The notes under the pieces were generated by a model that did no database searches, had not been told where the DNA came from, and saw only the letters and a program-made list of their open reading frames with translations. Below are positions 8,681 through 16,176 of a stretch of 64,000 nucleotides of DNA, in pieces. The translations under genes and the position numbers were made by a program. This DNA is from Pseudarthrobacter enclensis. GTDB taxonomy: Bacteria > Actinomycetota > Actinomycetes > Actinomycetales > Micrococcaceae. The stretch covers positions 124,001-188,000 of the forward strand of contig NZ_JAUSRE010000002.1 in NCBI RefSeq assembly GCF_030811655.1. The letters run 5' to 3'. Numbering within the stretch: position 1 is the stretch's first letter; each line of letters opens with the position of its first letter.

Positions 8681-8708
8681 TGAACCGTTCCGCGTCTCCG
8701 TGCGTGGT
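8681..8708 (+). promoter_or_regulatory. ECF-type promoter of the sigma/anti-sigma operon
   Basis: TGAACC (8681-8686), 16 nt, CGTGGT (8703-8708), about 110 nt before the sigma start. The two promoters face away from each other with 23 bp between their -35 elements. This suggests autoregulation of the sigma operon together with activation of the lipoprotein gene. Confidence 0.75.
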
Positions 8709-8818
8709 TACAGCCAGGAGCACGGGCCGCAAGGAACAGCGGCGTTCCGCGGAGCCGGGACGGGTTACTGCGGGACAGTGCAGTGGCTTCGCGACAGGGC
8801 AGTGACGGGAGGGGTGGG

Positions 8819-9319
8819 ATGCCGCTCGACGACAGCGTGGTGGAGGCCATCTACCGTGAACACGGCAGTGCCCTGCGCCGGTTCGTGCTCAGTGCCACCC
8901 GCGACCCCCAGCTTGCCGAGGACGTGGTGCAGGAAACCGTGCTGCGCGTCTGGCAGCATGCGCCGGACGTCAACGGAAGCGTCCGCAGCTACTTGTACCG
9001 CACAGCCAGGAACATCATGATTGACAACTACCGCCGGAGCCAGCGACGGCCGCCGGAGACCCTCGAGGGCAGCCCCGCAGATCCAGTCGAGGTGATGGGC
9101 CGCGTTGACGAGCTGCTGAACCGGGTGCTGATGGAGGAAGCGCTGCTGCGGCTGAGCAAGGAACACCGGGATGTCCTGGTGGCCCTGCATTACCGCCGTT
9201 TCACGGTCAACGAAGCAGCCATCCAGCTCAACATCCCCAGCGGCACCGTGAAGTCACGCGCCTACTACGCCCTCCGCGCACTGCGCACCATCCTGGACGA
9301 AATGGGAGTGGAACGGTGA
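8819..9319 (+). CDS. ECF sigma factor, SigL/SigK-like
   Basis: 166 residues. Region 2 starts with EAIYREHGSALRRFVLS and holds DPQLAEDVVQETVLRVW and RSYLYRTARNIMIDNYRR. Region 4 holds LSKEHRDVLVALHYRRFTV and a recognition helix GTVKSRAYYALRALR. ATG at 8819 has GGGAGGGG just upstream; a GTG at 8783 in frame is less likely. The stop overlaps the anti-sigma GTG start by 4 nt. Paired with a ZAS anti-sigma factor and a divergent lipoprotein, it probably answers an envelope or redox signal, but no signal can be named from sequence. Confidence 0.92.
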   Translation: MPLDDSVVEAIYREHGSALRRFVLSATRDPQLAEDVVQETVLRVWQHAPDVNGSVRSYLYRTARNIMIDNYRRSQRRPPETLEGSPADPVEVMGRVDELLNRVLMEEALLRLSKEHRDVLVALHYRRFTVNEAAIQLNIPSGTVKSRAYYALRALRTILDEMGVER

Positions 9320-9966
9320 GCACCAACCCGCACCACCTGCTGGGCGCCTACGTCCTGGGCGGCCTTGACCCCTCGGACGTCACCTTGTTCGAGACCCATC
9401 TTCACGGCTGCGCCGGCTGCCGGAGGGAGCTGGCGGTGCTGGAGAAGGTGCCGGCCCTCCTGGACGCCCTCCCCGCCGCCGACGCCGTGGCGCTTACGGC
9501 CGTCTCCGCCGGTGCCACGGCACCCTCCGTCCCCGCCCGCCTTTTCGATGAACTGGCGCGCCGCCGTCGGACCCTGCGACGGCGGTGGGTTGCGCTGGCA
9601 GGCGCCGTCGCTGCCGCCTGCCTGGCCGTGGGGCTGGCGGCCGGCCCGCTGCTGGTCAGGCCGCCGCAGCCGGATGCCACCTACTCCGTGGCATCCGGGG
9701 GAGGGCTGCAGGTGAACATCGACATGGCGCGGAAGGCCTGGGGGACCGAACTTGCCGTCAGCGGTAGCAGCCTTCCGGCGGAAGGAACGTTGTCGCTGTG
9801 GGTCCGGGACCGCGCGGGCGGCGAGGACCGTGCCTGCGCCTGGAGCGCAACCCCCAGCGGGAAGGTCAAGGTGACCGGGGCAACGCCCATCCAGCTGGGC
9901 AGTATCTCCAGTGTGGAGCTGCGTGACGGCGCCCAGCACGCGGTGGCGGTCATTACCGTTCCGTAG
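9316..9966 (+). CDS. Zinc-binding transmembrane anti-sigma factor (RskA/RslA-like)
   Basis: 216 residues. The N-terminal domain begins NPHHLLGAYVLGGLDP and carries HLHGCAGC, the Hx3Cx2C signature of ZAS anti-sigma domains. A transmembrane segment (WVALAGAVAAACLAVGLAAG) lies near residues 92-115. The extracytoplasmic C-terminal domain resembles the RskA sensor region and ends with a beta-rich segment. It should hold the sigma factor at the membrane until released. GTG start overlaps the sigma stop, so the two proteins are probably made in a fixed ratio. Confidence 0.9.
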   Translation: MSTNPHHLLGAYVLGGLDPSDVTLFETHLHGCAGCRRELAVLEKVPALLDALPAADAVALTAVSAGATAPSVPARLFDELARRRRTLRRRWVALAGAVAAACLAVGLAAGPLLVRPPQPDATYSVASGGGLQVNIDMARKAWGTELAVSGSSLPAEGTLSLWVRDRAGGEDRACAWSATPSGKVKVTGATPIQLGSISSVELRDGAQHAVAVITVP

Positions 9967-9969
9967 CCC

Positions 9970-10092
9970 CTACAGGGCCTTGAACTCCGCCATCAGCTCC
10001 CTCTTGAGCCGGAGATCCCCTGTGGTCTGGGAGAAGGCGAAGGCAGTCTCCGGATCGATGCGGATGAAGCGTTCGGCGCGTACCTGGGGCAT
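9970..10092 (-). pseudogene. Short remnant resembling an SRPBCC gene
   Basis: A 40-codon minus-strand frame begins MPQVRAERFIRIDPETAFAF and ends KRELMAEFKAL. The first 30 residues look like the start of SRPBCC (polyketide cyclase-like) proteins, which normally run to 140-160 residues. The end looks like their charged C-terminal helix. A good ribosome site, AGGTGGGG, lies upstream. The simplest reading is an internal deletion that fused the two ends. A genuine small protein is the alternative. Confidence 0.4.
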
Positions 10093-10119
10093 GGCCCCAC
10101 CTAACCATGCTGCCGGCGG

Positions 10120-11079
10120 TTACCTGGTCATTTTGGCCAGCCGGGCGCGCATGATCATGTACGCGCCGTAGCAGACCAGCCCCGCTCCCACCGCGGCCAG
10201 CAGGTAGGGTCCCATAGGCTGGTCACGGAGGGCCCGCAGGCCGCCGTCCAGGCCGGTGGAGTCCTCCGGGTGAGCCTTGATGGTGGCGATGACGATGAGC
10301 AGCCCGGTCAGCAGCAGCACCAGGCCTTTGGCCAGGTACCCGGCAATACCCAGCGAGAGCACTGCCTTTTTGGCTGCAGCGGCCGCCGGCATCCGCAATT
10401 GCTTTTCAAAGCTCCGCTTCGGGCCCCGCATGCCGTAGGCCACGCCCGTGACGGCGACTGCCAGGCCGATCACGACCAGCACCGCCACCCCGCCCGGCGC
10501 GCCCATCATGGAGATGGTGAAGTCACTGGTGGCCTTCCCATTGTCGTTGCCCGTGCCGGTACCCATGGCGAAGTGCCACAGGGTCAGGGCAAGGACACCA
10601 TAGACGATCGCCTGCAGGGCTGCCTTGGCCTTGTTCTTGACCTTCTTCTTGGTGGCCTGGTGGTTGAAGTCGAAAATCGCGTCACCGGCCTGCCACAGCG
10701 ACAATGCCGAGCAGGCCGCGAAGCTTCCCCACAGCAGGAACGGACCCACGGGCATGGTGGCCAGCTCGGCCACGGCGCCGCTGAAATCGGCGTGCCCGGT
10801 GCCGCCCATGGCCAGCCGGACGGCGATGGCACCCACCAGCAGGTGCAGGATGCCGCTGACCGCGAACCCGGCCCGGGCCAGGAACTCAAGGACCCGGGAA
10901 TTGGTGACATCCTCGGCCTTGTCAACAACCTGCTTCAGTTCTTCTTTGATCGTCTTTCCTTTGGACAGGCGCGGTAATGCGCTGGCGTGCGTGCCCTTCC
11001 TACAAGGCCAATCGTCCCACGCCGGCCGGGTGGGTAACAGTTTGCGGGCAATCCCCAGGCCATGGGGAGGGATGCCCAT
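10120..11079 (-). CDS. DUF1206 membrane protein
   Basis: Polytopic membrane protein with three tandem DUF1206-type units, each a pair of helices with a conserved G..Y/HL..G pattern (for example FAVSGILHLLVGAIAVRLA and KKAVLSLGIAGYLAKGLVLLLTG). Conserved sequence begins near KEELKQVVDKAEDV. The first in-frame ATG codons upstream are 11079 and 11151, but the intervening residues look non-coding. The only good ribosome site (AAAGGA) precedes an ATC codon at 10948-10950. The coordinates here use 11079 as a placeholder. Function unknown; it diverges from the WXG100 gene. Confidence 0.75.
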   Translation of the reverse strand: MGIPPHGLGIARKLLPTRPAWDDWPCRKGTHASALPRLSKGKTIKEELKQVVDKAEDVTNSRVLEFLARAGFAVSGILHLLVGAIAVRLAMGGTGHADFSGAVAELATMPVGPFLLWGSFAACSALSLWQAGDAIFDFNHQATKKKVKNKAKAALQAIVYGVLALTLWHFAMGTGTGNDNGKATSDFTISMMGAPGGVAVLVVIGLAVAVTGVAYGMRGPKRSFEKQLRMPAAAAAKKAVLSLGIAGYLAKGLVLLLTGLLIVIATIKAHPEDSTGLDGGLRALRDQPMGPYLLAAVGAGLVCYGAYMIMRARLAKMTR

Positions 11080-11150
11080 CGTCCGGATACACCACCTGTG
11101 CAACCATAAGGACCAGCGATTGACATGTACGCACATTTCCCGGGGGAACA

Positions 11151-12731
11151 ATGACTTTTTACGGCGCAGACATCAGCCAGTTGCGGGCGCTGGCCAAAGC
11201 GGCGGACCAGGCAGCGTCCCTGCTGAGCAGCCGCGCCGGCTCCCTGCACAGCCAGATCCAGTCGGCGCCGTGGAAGGGCCGGGACGGGGAACGCTTCCGC
11301 CAGGAATGGAGCGGCAGCCACCGGCCCAGCCTGGACAAAGTGGTTGCCAGCCTGCGGGAAAACTCAAAGATCCTGATGAAGCAAGCCGACGAGCAGGAGA
11401 AGGCCTCCAGTGCCGGCACCGGCGGCTCCGGCACCAGCACCTGGGAGCGGCTCACCTCCCTGGCCTCGCAGGCCAGGGAGTGGTTCCAGGAAAAGGCCGA
11501 AGCCGCCCGGGCTGCCGCTGAACACCGCCGGGAGCTGGAAGCGGGGCTGGGCCGGATGCTCGACGCCACCCCGGCAGAACAGGCAAAGTGGTGGGCCGGA
11601 TTGTCCGACGCCGACCGAACCTACCTGATTGAGGGCGAGGGCGCCGACGGTCCCTTCGCCGACGACCTCATGCGCATGGACAGTGGTATCCCCGCAGCCG
11701 CGCAGGAGTTGGCCAAGAAGCACCTGCAGGAGCTGGCCAGGGCGGATACCCCGATCTACACGGAGACGGGCAAAGCCTCCATCGAAGCCCGGGTCGCCTG
11801 GGTCCACGGCGGCGCCGAGGTAGGAACTGAAGTGGTGGAAAACGCCGACGGCTCCGCCACCGTTAAGGTGTATGGAAACCTGGGCCTGGGCGTCAACGAC
11901 ACCAGCGGCACCGTGGGGGCCACGATGACCGGGGAGGTCTCCCGCGAGTACACGTTCGCCAGCCTGGCGGAGGCCATGGCCGCCCGCGGGCAGATGTACC
12001 GTGACCTTCCGCCGGACACCATCGGTGAAATCAAGGGTGTGGCAGGAAATCCTCCCGGGTACGTCCTGGACACCATCAACGACGCCGCCAGGGACAACGG
12101 TTCCACCGGGCAGACGGACAAGGCCAAGGGAACGTTCTCGCTGGATGCGTCGGGCGAGTCCGGCACGGCATCCGGGGGCGCCAAGCTGGATCTGGCCTAC
12201 GAGCGGAACCTGACGGACGGCACCTCCACTGCCAGTGGGGAGGTCTCCGCGCAGGGCCAGCTCAAGCTGGACGGCCGGGTCTTTGAAGCTTCCGGCAAGG
12301 CCGGGCTGCGGGTCAACATGGACCAGGCCAACACTATCCATTCTGTGTCCGTGTCGATGGACGGGACCATGGCCCAGGGCGTCGCATCAGGCGTGAAGTC
12401 TGAAGCCGCGAAGTTCGATTCCACCGTGACGGCAGGAACCCAGGGCACCGTCAAGATCGATGTCGAATACTCCCCGGAGAACCGGCCCATGATCGACAGC
12501 TACCTGCGCAACGTTGCGCTGGGCAATGACGCCGGTGCCGCCCGTGACGCCGCCAGGCTGTACGAGGCCGGCTCCGCCACCGTCCAGGTGAACTCCGTGG
12601 TGACTGCCTCCAATGAGGCAGGGTTCGATGTCAAGGTGGGCGAGGTCAAGGTCAGCACCGAGAACCAGGCCACCACCAACGTCTCCACGTACTATAAAGT
12701 CCCCAACGACACCAAGCTCGAGAGGCTCTGA
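11151..12731 (+). CDS. Large WXG100-type protein (putative type VII secretion substrate)
   Basis: 526 residues. The first about 90 residues form a WXG100-like helical hairpin with the turn APWKGRDGERFRQEW, the usual mark of ESX substrates. A second helical segment (residues about 95-200) follows. The long remainder is Gly/Thr/Ser-rich and probably beta-stranded, with repeated patterns such as GTFSLDASGESG and KLDGRVFEASGKAG. No known toxin domain is recognised. GGGGGAA precedes the ATG. It stands away from any secretion machinery gene in this window and is followed after 4 nt by a small gene that may encode a partner. Confidence 0.75.
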   Translation: MTFYGADISQLRALAKAADQAASLLSSRAGSLHSQIQSAPWKGRDGERFRQEWSGSHRPSLDKVVASLRENSKILMKQADEQEKASSAGTGGSGTSTWERLTSLASQAREWFQEKAEAARAAAEHRRELEAGLGRMLDATPAEQAKWWAGLSDADRTYLIEGEGADGPFADDLMRMDSGIPAAAQELAKKHLQELARADTPIYTETGKASIEARVAWVHGGAEVGTEVVENADGSATVKVYGNLGLGVNDTSGTVGATMTGEVSREYTFASLAEAMAARGQMYRDLPPDTIGEIKGVAGNPPGYVLDTINDAARDNGSTGQTDKAKGTFSLDASGESGTASGGAKLDLAYERNLTDGTSTASGEVSAQGQLKLDGRVFEASGKAGLRVNMDQANTIHSVSVSMDGTMAQGVASGVKSEAAKFDSTVTAGTQGTVKIDVEYSPENRPMIDSYLRNVALGNDAGAARDAARLYEAGSATVQVNSVVTASNEAGFDVKVGEVKVSTENQATTNVSTYYKVPNDTKLERL

Positions 12732-12735
12732 AACC

Positions 12736-13182
12736 ATGTCAGTGCACATCGAATCCCCGCTGGGCTTCACCGCAGACTTTCCCGAGCACACCCAGGTCCT
12801 GGACGACTCCACGGCCGGCCCCAACAGCGAGCAGTACGGACTGCTCGGCGGCGTCCTGGTCACTGTGATCAAGGACGACACATCCGTGCAGGATGCTCCG
12901 CAGGCCAACGGATGGGCACATCTGATGTCGGATTTCTATCGCGAGGAGCGCGGCGGGACACTGCTGGCCGAGGGGGAGCTGAACCTGCCCGGCAAGTCCG
13001 CGTACGGCGTGGTTGTGGGTTATGACGACGCCGAAGGGTCGGCAAAGGTGGCAGCCACAGTAGGCGTGTGGGCGAGCGGCCGGTTCATCGGCGTGGTGGT
13101 GATCTGGCCGTACCTGAACCCTGAGGCGGAGCCCAGGCTGGACATGCTCAAGGAGATCGTGGCCGCCATCAACGTGGGCTAG
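12736..13182 (+). CDS. Small hypothetical partner of the WXG100-type protein
   Basis: 148 residues, no signal peptide or membrane segment. Alternating hydrophobic strands (LGFTADFPE, LLGGVLVTVIKDD, SAYGVVVGYDD, RFIGVVVIWPYL) and a final helix (EPRLDMLKEIVAAIN) suggest a small alpha/beta domain like PsbP/DcrB-type folds; this is a guess from pattern. ATG at 12736 lies 4 nt after the upstream stop, so the two genes are surely co-transcribed. It may be a chaperone or immunity protein, which is inference from position. Confidence 0.6.
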   Translation: MSVHIESPLGFTADFPEHTQVLDDSTAGPNSEQYGLLGGVLVTVIKDDTSVQDAPQANGWAHLMSDFYREERGGTLLAEGELNLPGKSAYGVVVGYDDAEGSAKVAATVGVWASGRFIGVVVIWPYLNPEAEPRLDMLKEIVAAINVG

Positions 13183-13223
13183 CGCCCACGGCCCACCCGT
13201 CGGGCGGCCCGCGGTTCAGCGGG

Positions 13224-14147
13224 TCAGCGGCGGCGGTAGCAGAGGTCGAAAATCATCCGGCCCGCCTCGTGGGCCTTTGCCTCGAAGCTGGTCCTGATCC
13301 TGCCTTCGAACCGCGGGGCCCAGCCACCGGTTTCGTCCACCCCTTCATTGGGGCCGGTGTGTTCCGTGCTGACCGGAGCGCGCCCCTCGCGGACGGGAGC
13401 CCCGCCCACAACGGATTCGACGCCGGACTGCCACACCTGCGTCAACGGACTTTCCGGCCCCCGGCGCTCACCGGTGTGCAGGTTCTCGAAGTCCTCTGAG
13501 CCTGCCATGACGTCCCTGACGTGGACCGCATAGTTGGACCAGTCGGTGGCGATCCGGAACAGGCCGCCCGGCTTCAGCGCCCGGGCCGCCAGTTCCGCGA
13601 ACTCAGGCTGGATGAGGCGCCGCTTGTGGTGCCGCGACTTGTGCCACGGATCCGGGAAGAAGACCCACAGTTCGCTGACAGAGCCCTCGGGCAGCATGGT
13701 TGCCAGCACTTCCGGAGCGTTTGCCTCCACCACGCGCACGTTGTCCAGGCCCCGGCTGTTGATCTTGATGATGGTGTTGGCCAGCCCCGGAGTGTAGACC
13801 TCCACTGCCAGGAAATTCGTGTCCGGGTTCTGCTCAGCTGCATGGCAAATCGCGTCGCCCAGGCCCGAGCCGATTTCGACGATGAGCGGGGCGTGGCGGC
13901 CGAACTCTGCCGTGGCGTCAAAAGTGTAGTCGGGGTGCACCGAGGTGTTGGCTACATGCCGCGGAACGTTGATTGCCCACCGCTCGGCGTGCTCAGCCCA
14001 GGCCGCCTGACGGCGGCCCTGCAGCCGGGTGCCGCGGCGTACGAAGCTGACCGGGCGGCCTCCGTAGGTGCCGAAGGAGGCCTGGGTTCCGGGCGTGACA
14101 GGCCTGGGGACATGCGGCTGCTGGGGGTTTTCGGGGGATTCGCTCAT
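13224..14147 (-). CDS. trmB: tRNA (guanosine-N7-)-methyltransferase
   Basis: Adds the N7 methyl group to G46 of tRNA using S-adenosylmethionine. The SAM motif reads IVEIGSGLGDAICHAA. The family signature WVFFPDPWHKSRHHKRR carries the substrate-binding region, and RIATDWSNYA follows. ATG at 14147 is chosen because the protein then begins with a short Pro-rich tail common in actinobacterial TrmB; a longer start at 14204 adds unlikely residues. About 307 residues. Isolated gene with a short convergent gap to the WXG100 partner gene. Confidence 0.92.
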   Translation of the reverse strand: MSESPENPQQPHVPRPVTPGTQASFGTYGGRPVSFVRRGTRLQGRRQAAWAEHAERWAINVPRHVANTSVHPDYTFDATAEFGRHAPLIVEIGSGLGDAICHAAEQNPDTNFLAVEVYTPGLANTIIKINSRGLDNVRVVEANAPEVLATMLPEGSVSELWVFFPDPWHKSRHHKRRLIQPEFAELAARALKPGGLFRIATDWSNYAVHVRDVMAGSEDFENLHTGERRGPESPLTQVWQSGVESVVGGAPVREGRAPVSTEHTGPNEGVDETGGWAPRFEGRIRTSFEAKAHEAGRMIFDLCYRRR

Positions 14148-14250
14148 CCCTTCCAGAATAGCGCCGCTGCGCCTTCCCAAGTGGTCACGGTCCCAAGCGG
14201 GCACGGTGGAACCGCCCTCACGGCGGCATCAGCATGACGCGAAAGTCCTG

Positions 14251-14648
14251 TCACCGCATCATCTGCATGAAGCCGACCGAGAGAAGGAGGCCGATGGCAA
14301 AGACCGCCCCCGACACGCACAGTGATGCTGTTGCCATACCCTTGGCAAACCCCTGCTGATGCGGGCTGCGGACTACAGAGATGGCCAACCCCGTGGAAAT
14401 GGTCCCAGGACCAGCGGCATGCTCCACAAAACCAGGGGCGCCACCCACGGGAGCTTTGAAGGACCGTTGTATGGGAAGGTCAGCAGCAACGCGAAAGCGG
14501 CAAAGAAGCGGGTAACAAACAGGCTCAGGGGCGCAAGGAGCGTCAGGATAAGGCTGGCCACGGCCTTCCCGGACCCTTGCGTGTTGGGCGCCGGCGATTG
14601 AAGGACCGGGCGTCTTTCATCAACTGGAACGGTTTCCTGTGAATCCAT
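14251..14648 (-). pseudogene. Frameshifted DUF4190-like small membrane protein gene
   Basis: Two overlapping minus-strand frames complete each other. From ATG 14648 the first gives a hydrophilic N-terminus and two membrane helices, ending MPLVLGP. The second continues with TISTGLAISVVRSPHQQGFAKGMATASL and a last helix, the usual DUF4190-type end. Joining them needs one extra base in the CCC run at 14404-14406 (GGG on the coding strand). Either one G was lost in this genome or the sequence has a homopolymer error. The joined product would be about 132 residues of unknown function. Confidence 0.6.
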
Positions 14649-14821
14649 GGAGATCCTCTACTTCCGGTGTCAGTCTGTCTGCCGAGCGGCAGGTTTCGGC
14701 GCGGTTGCGGGGCCACCCGGGCCGCTTTCCCCAAAGCTACGGATCTGCGCGGAGGTCCGGCAGGGTGCAGTTGCCGCATGTGGAAAACTTCGCACCCCGG
14801 CTCTCCTGCGAGAATGGGCGC

Positions 14822-16168
14822 ATGATGGACGCAACGAATGCCGAAGCGGGGAAGCAGCGGCGCACGGCCGACTCGGGGACCGCCGGGGGCAGGACCCGGA
14901 CGGGCAGCAGCCTGGTGGACCCCAGCACCCTGGTCGATGCCGAGATCGATGAACTGCCGGCGGCGGAGCCCACCCGGGTGGGCGGCCGGCGCGCCCTGGC
15001 CTACCTGGGCGTGTGCCTGGTCCTGATCGGCCTGAACCTGCGCAGCGTCTTCTCCAGCCTGTCCGCGGTCCTGCCGGAAGTAACATCGCAGGCCGGGCTG
15101 CCCGGCTGGTCCGTGGTGGTGCTGACCACCGTTCCCGTGACACTCCTGGGCGTGTTCGCGCCGCTGGCCCCGGTGCTTGCCCGCCGGTTCGGCGCGGAAC
15201 GGGTGCTGCTGGGCGCCATGGCATTACTGACCGCCGGGCTGCTGCTGCGGCCCGTGGATGCCGGGGTCGTGATGGGCGCTGCCGGACACCTGCCGGCCCT
15301 GCTGATGGGAACAGCGGCCTGCGGTGCAGCTATCGCTTTATGCAACGTCCTACTCCCGGGCCTGGTCAAACGCGACTTCCCGCACCGGCTGGGCCTCATG
15401 GGCGGCCTCTACACCACCGCAATCTGCGCCTCCGCGGCGCTGGGGGCCGGATTCACCTACCCGGTCTACACGGCCACGGGGGAGTGGACCAAGGCGCTGT
15501 GGGTGTGGGCGCTTCCCGCCGCCGTCGTGCTTGTGCTGTTCCTTCCCGTCGCCGTGCGGCAGGGGACTGTCCGGCGCCAGTCCGTCCGGGACGGAGTCAA
15601 TGTGTGGCGTTCACCGGTCGCCTGGCAGGTGACCATCTTCATGGTGCTGCAGGCCATGATGTCCTTCAGCGGTTTCGCCTGGCTGGCACCCATCCTCCGC
15701 GAAAGGGGTGTTGACGGGGCCACCGCCGGACTGATCGTTGCCGGCTGCATCGTGCTTCAGATGCTGGGCTCGCTGTTCGCGCCTGCGCTGGCCGCGAGGT
15801 TCCAGGACCAGCGCACCATCAACACCGTGGTGGCGCTGATGACCGGTAGCGGCTTCGTGCTCAGCATCCTCGGTCCGCTCAACCTGATCTGGGTGTGGGC
15901 CGGCCTGCTGGGCCTGGGCCAGGGCAGCCTCACCGCCTGCGCCCTGACCCTGATCATGCTGCGGACCCGGGACGGGCATACTGCGGCCCACCTGTCCGGC
16001 ATGATGCAGGGAGTCGGCTACGGGGTGGGCTCCACGGGCACCCTCATGGTGGGGCAGCTGCACCAGGCCACGGGGTCGTTCGTTCCTGCGGGCGTCCTGT
16101 TCATGGTGGTGGGCCTGCTCGCTGCGGTCTTCGGCTACAGGTCCGGCCGGGACCGGTTCGTGGGTTAG
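14822..16168 (+). CDS. MFS transporter, CynX/NimT (COG2807) type
   Basis: 448 residues with 12 predicted membrane helices after a 50-residue hydrophilic N-terminus. The first helix region LGVCLVLIGLNLRSVFSSLSAVLPEV and the motif GLMGGLYTTAICASAALGAG are typical of the cyanate/nitroimidazole transporter family. Substrate cannot be told from sequence. ATG at 14822 starts MMD; no strong ribosome site is present. It is followed after 8 nt by a second MFS gene, so the two probably form an operon. Confidence 0.85.
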   Translation: MMDATNAEAGKQRRTADSGTAGGRTRTGSSLVDPSTLVDAEIDELPAAEPTRVGGRRALAYLGVCLVLIGLNLRSVFSSLSAVLPEVTSQAGLPGWSVVVLTTVPVTLLGVFAPLAPVLARRFGAERVLLGAMALLTAGLLLRPVDAGVVMGAAGHLPALLMGTAACGAAIALCNVLLPGLVKRDFPHRLGLMGGLYTTAICASAALGAGFTYPVYTATGEWTKALWVWALPAAVVLVLFLPVAVRQGTVRRQSVRDGVNVWRSPVAWQVTIFMVLQAMMSFSGFAWLAPILRERGVDGATAGLIVAGCIVLQMLGSLFAPALAARFQDQRTINTVVALMTGSGFVLSILGPLNLIWVWAGLLGLGQGSLTACALTLIMLRTRDGHTAAHLSGMMQGVGYGVGSTGTLMVGQLHQATGSFVPAGVLFMVVGLLAAVFGYRSGRDRFVG

Positions 16169-16176
16169 GAAAAGCC

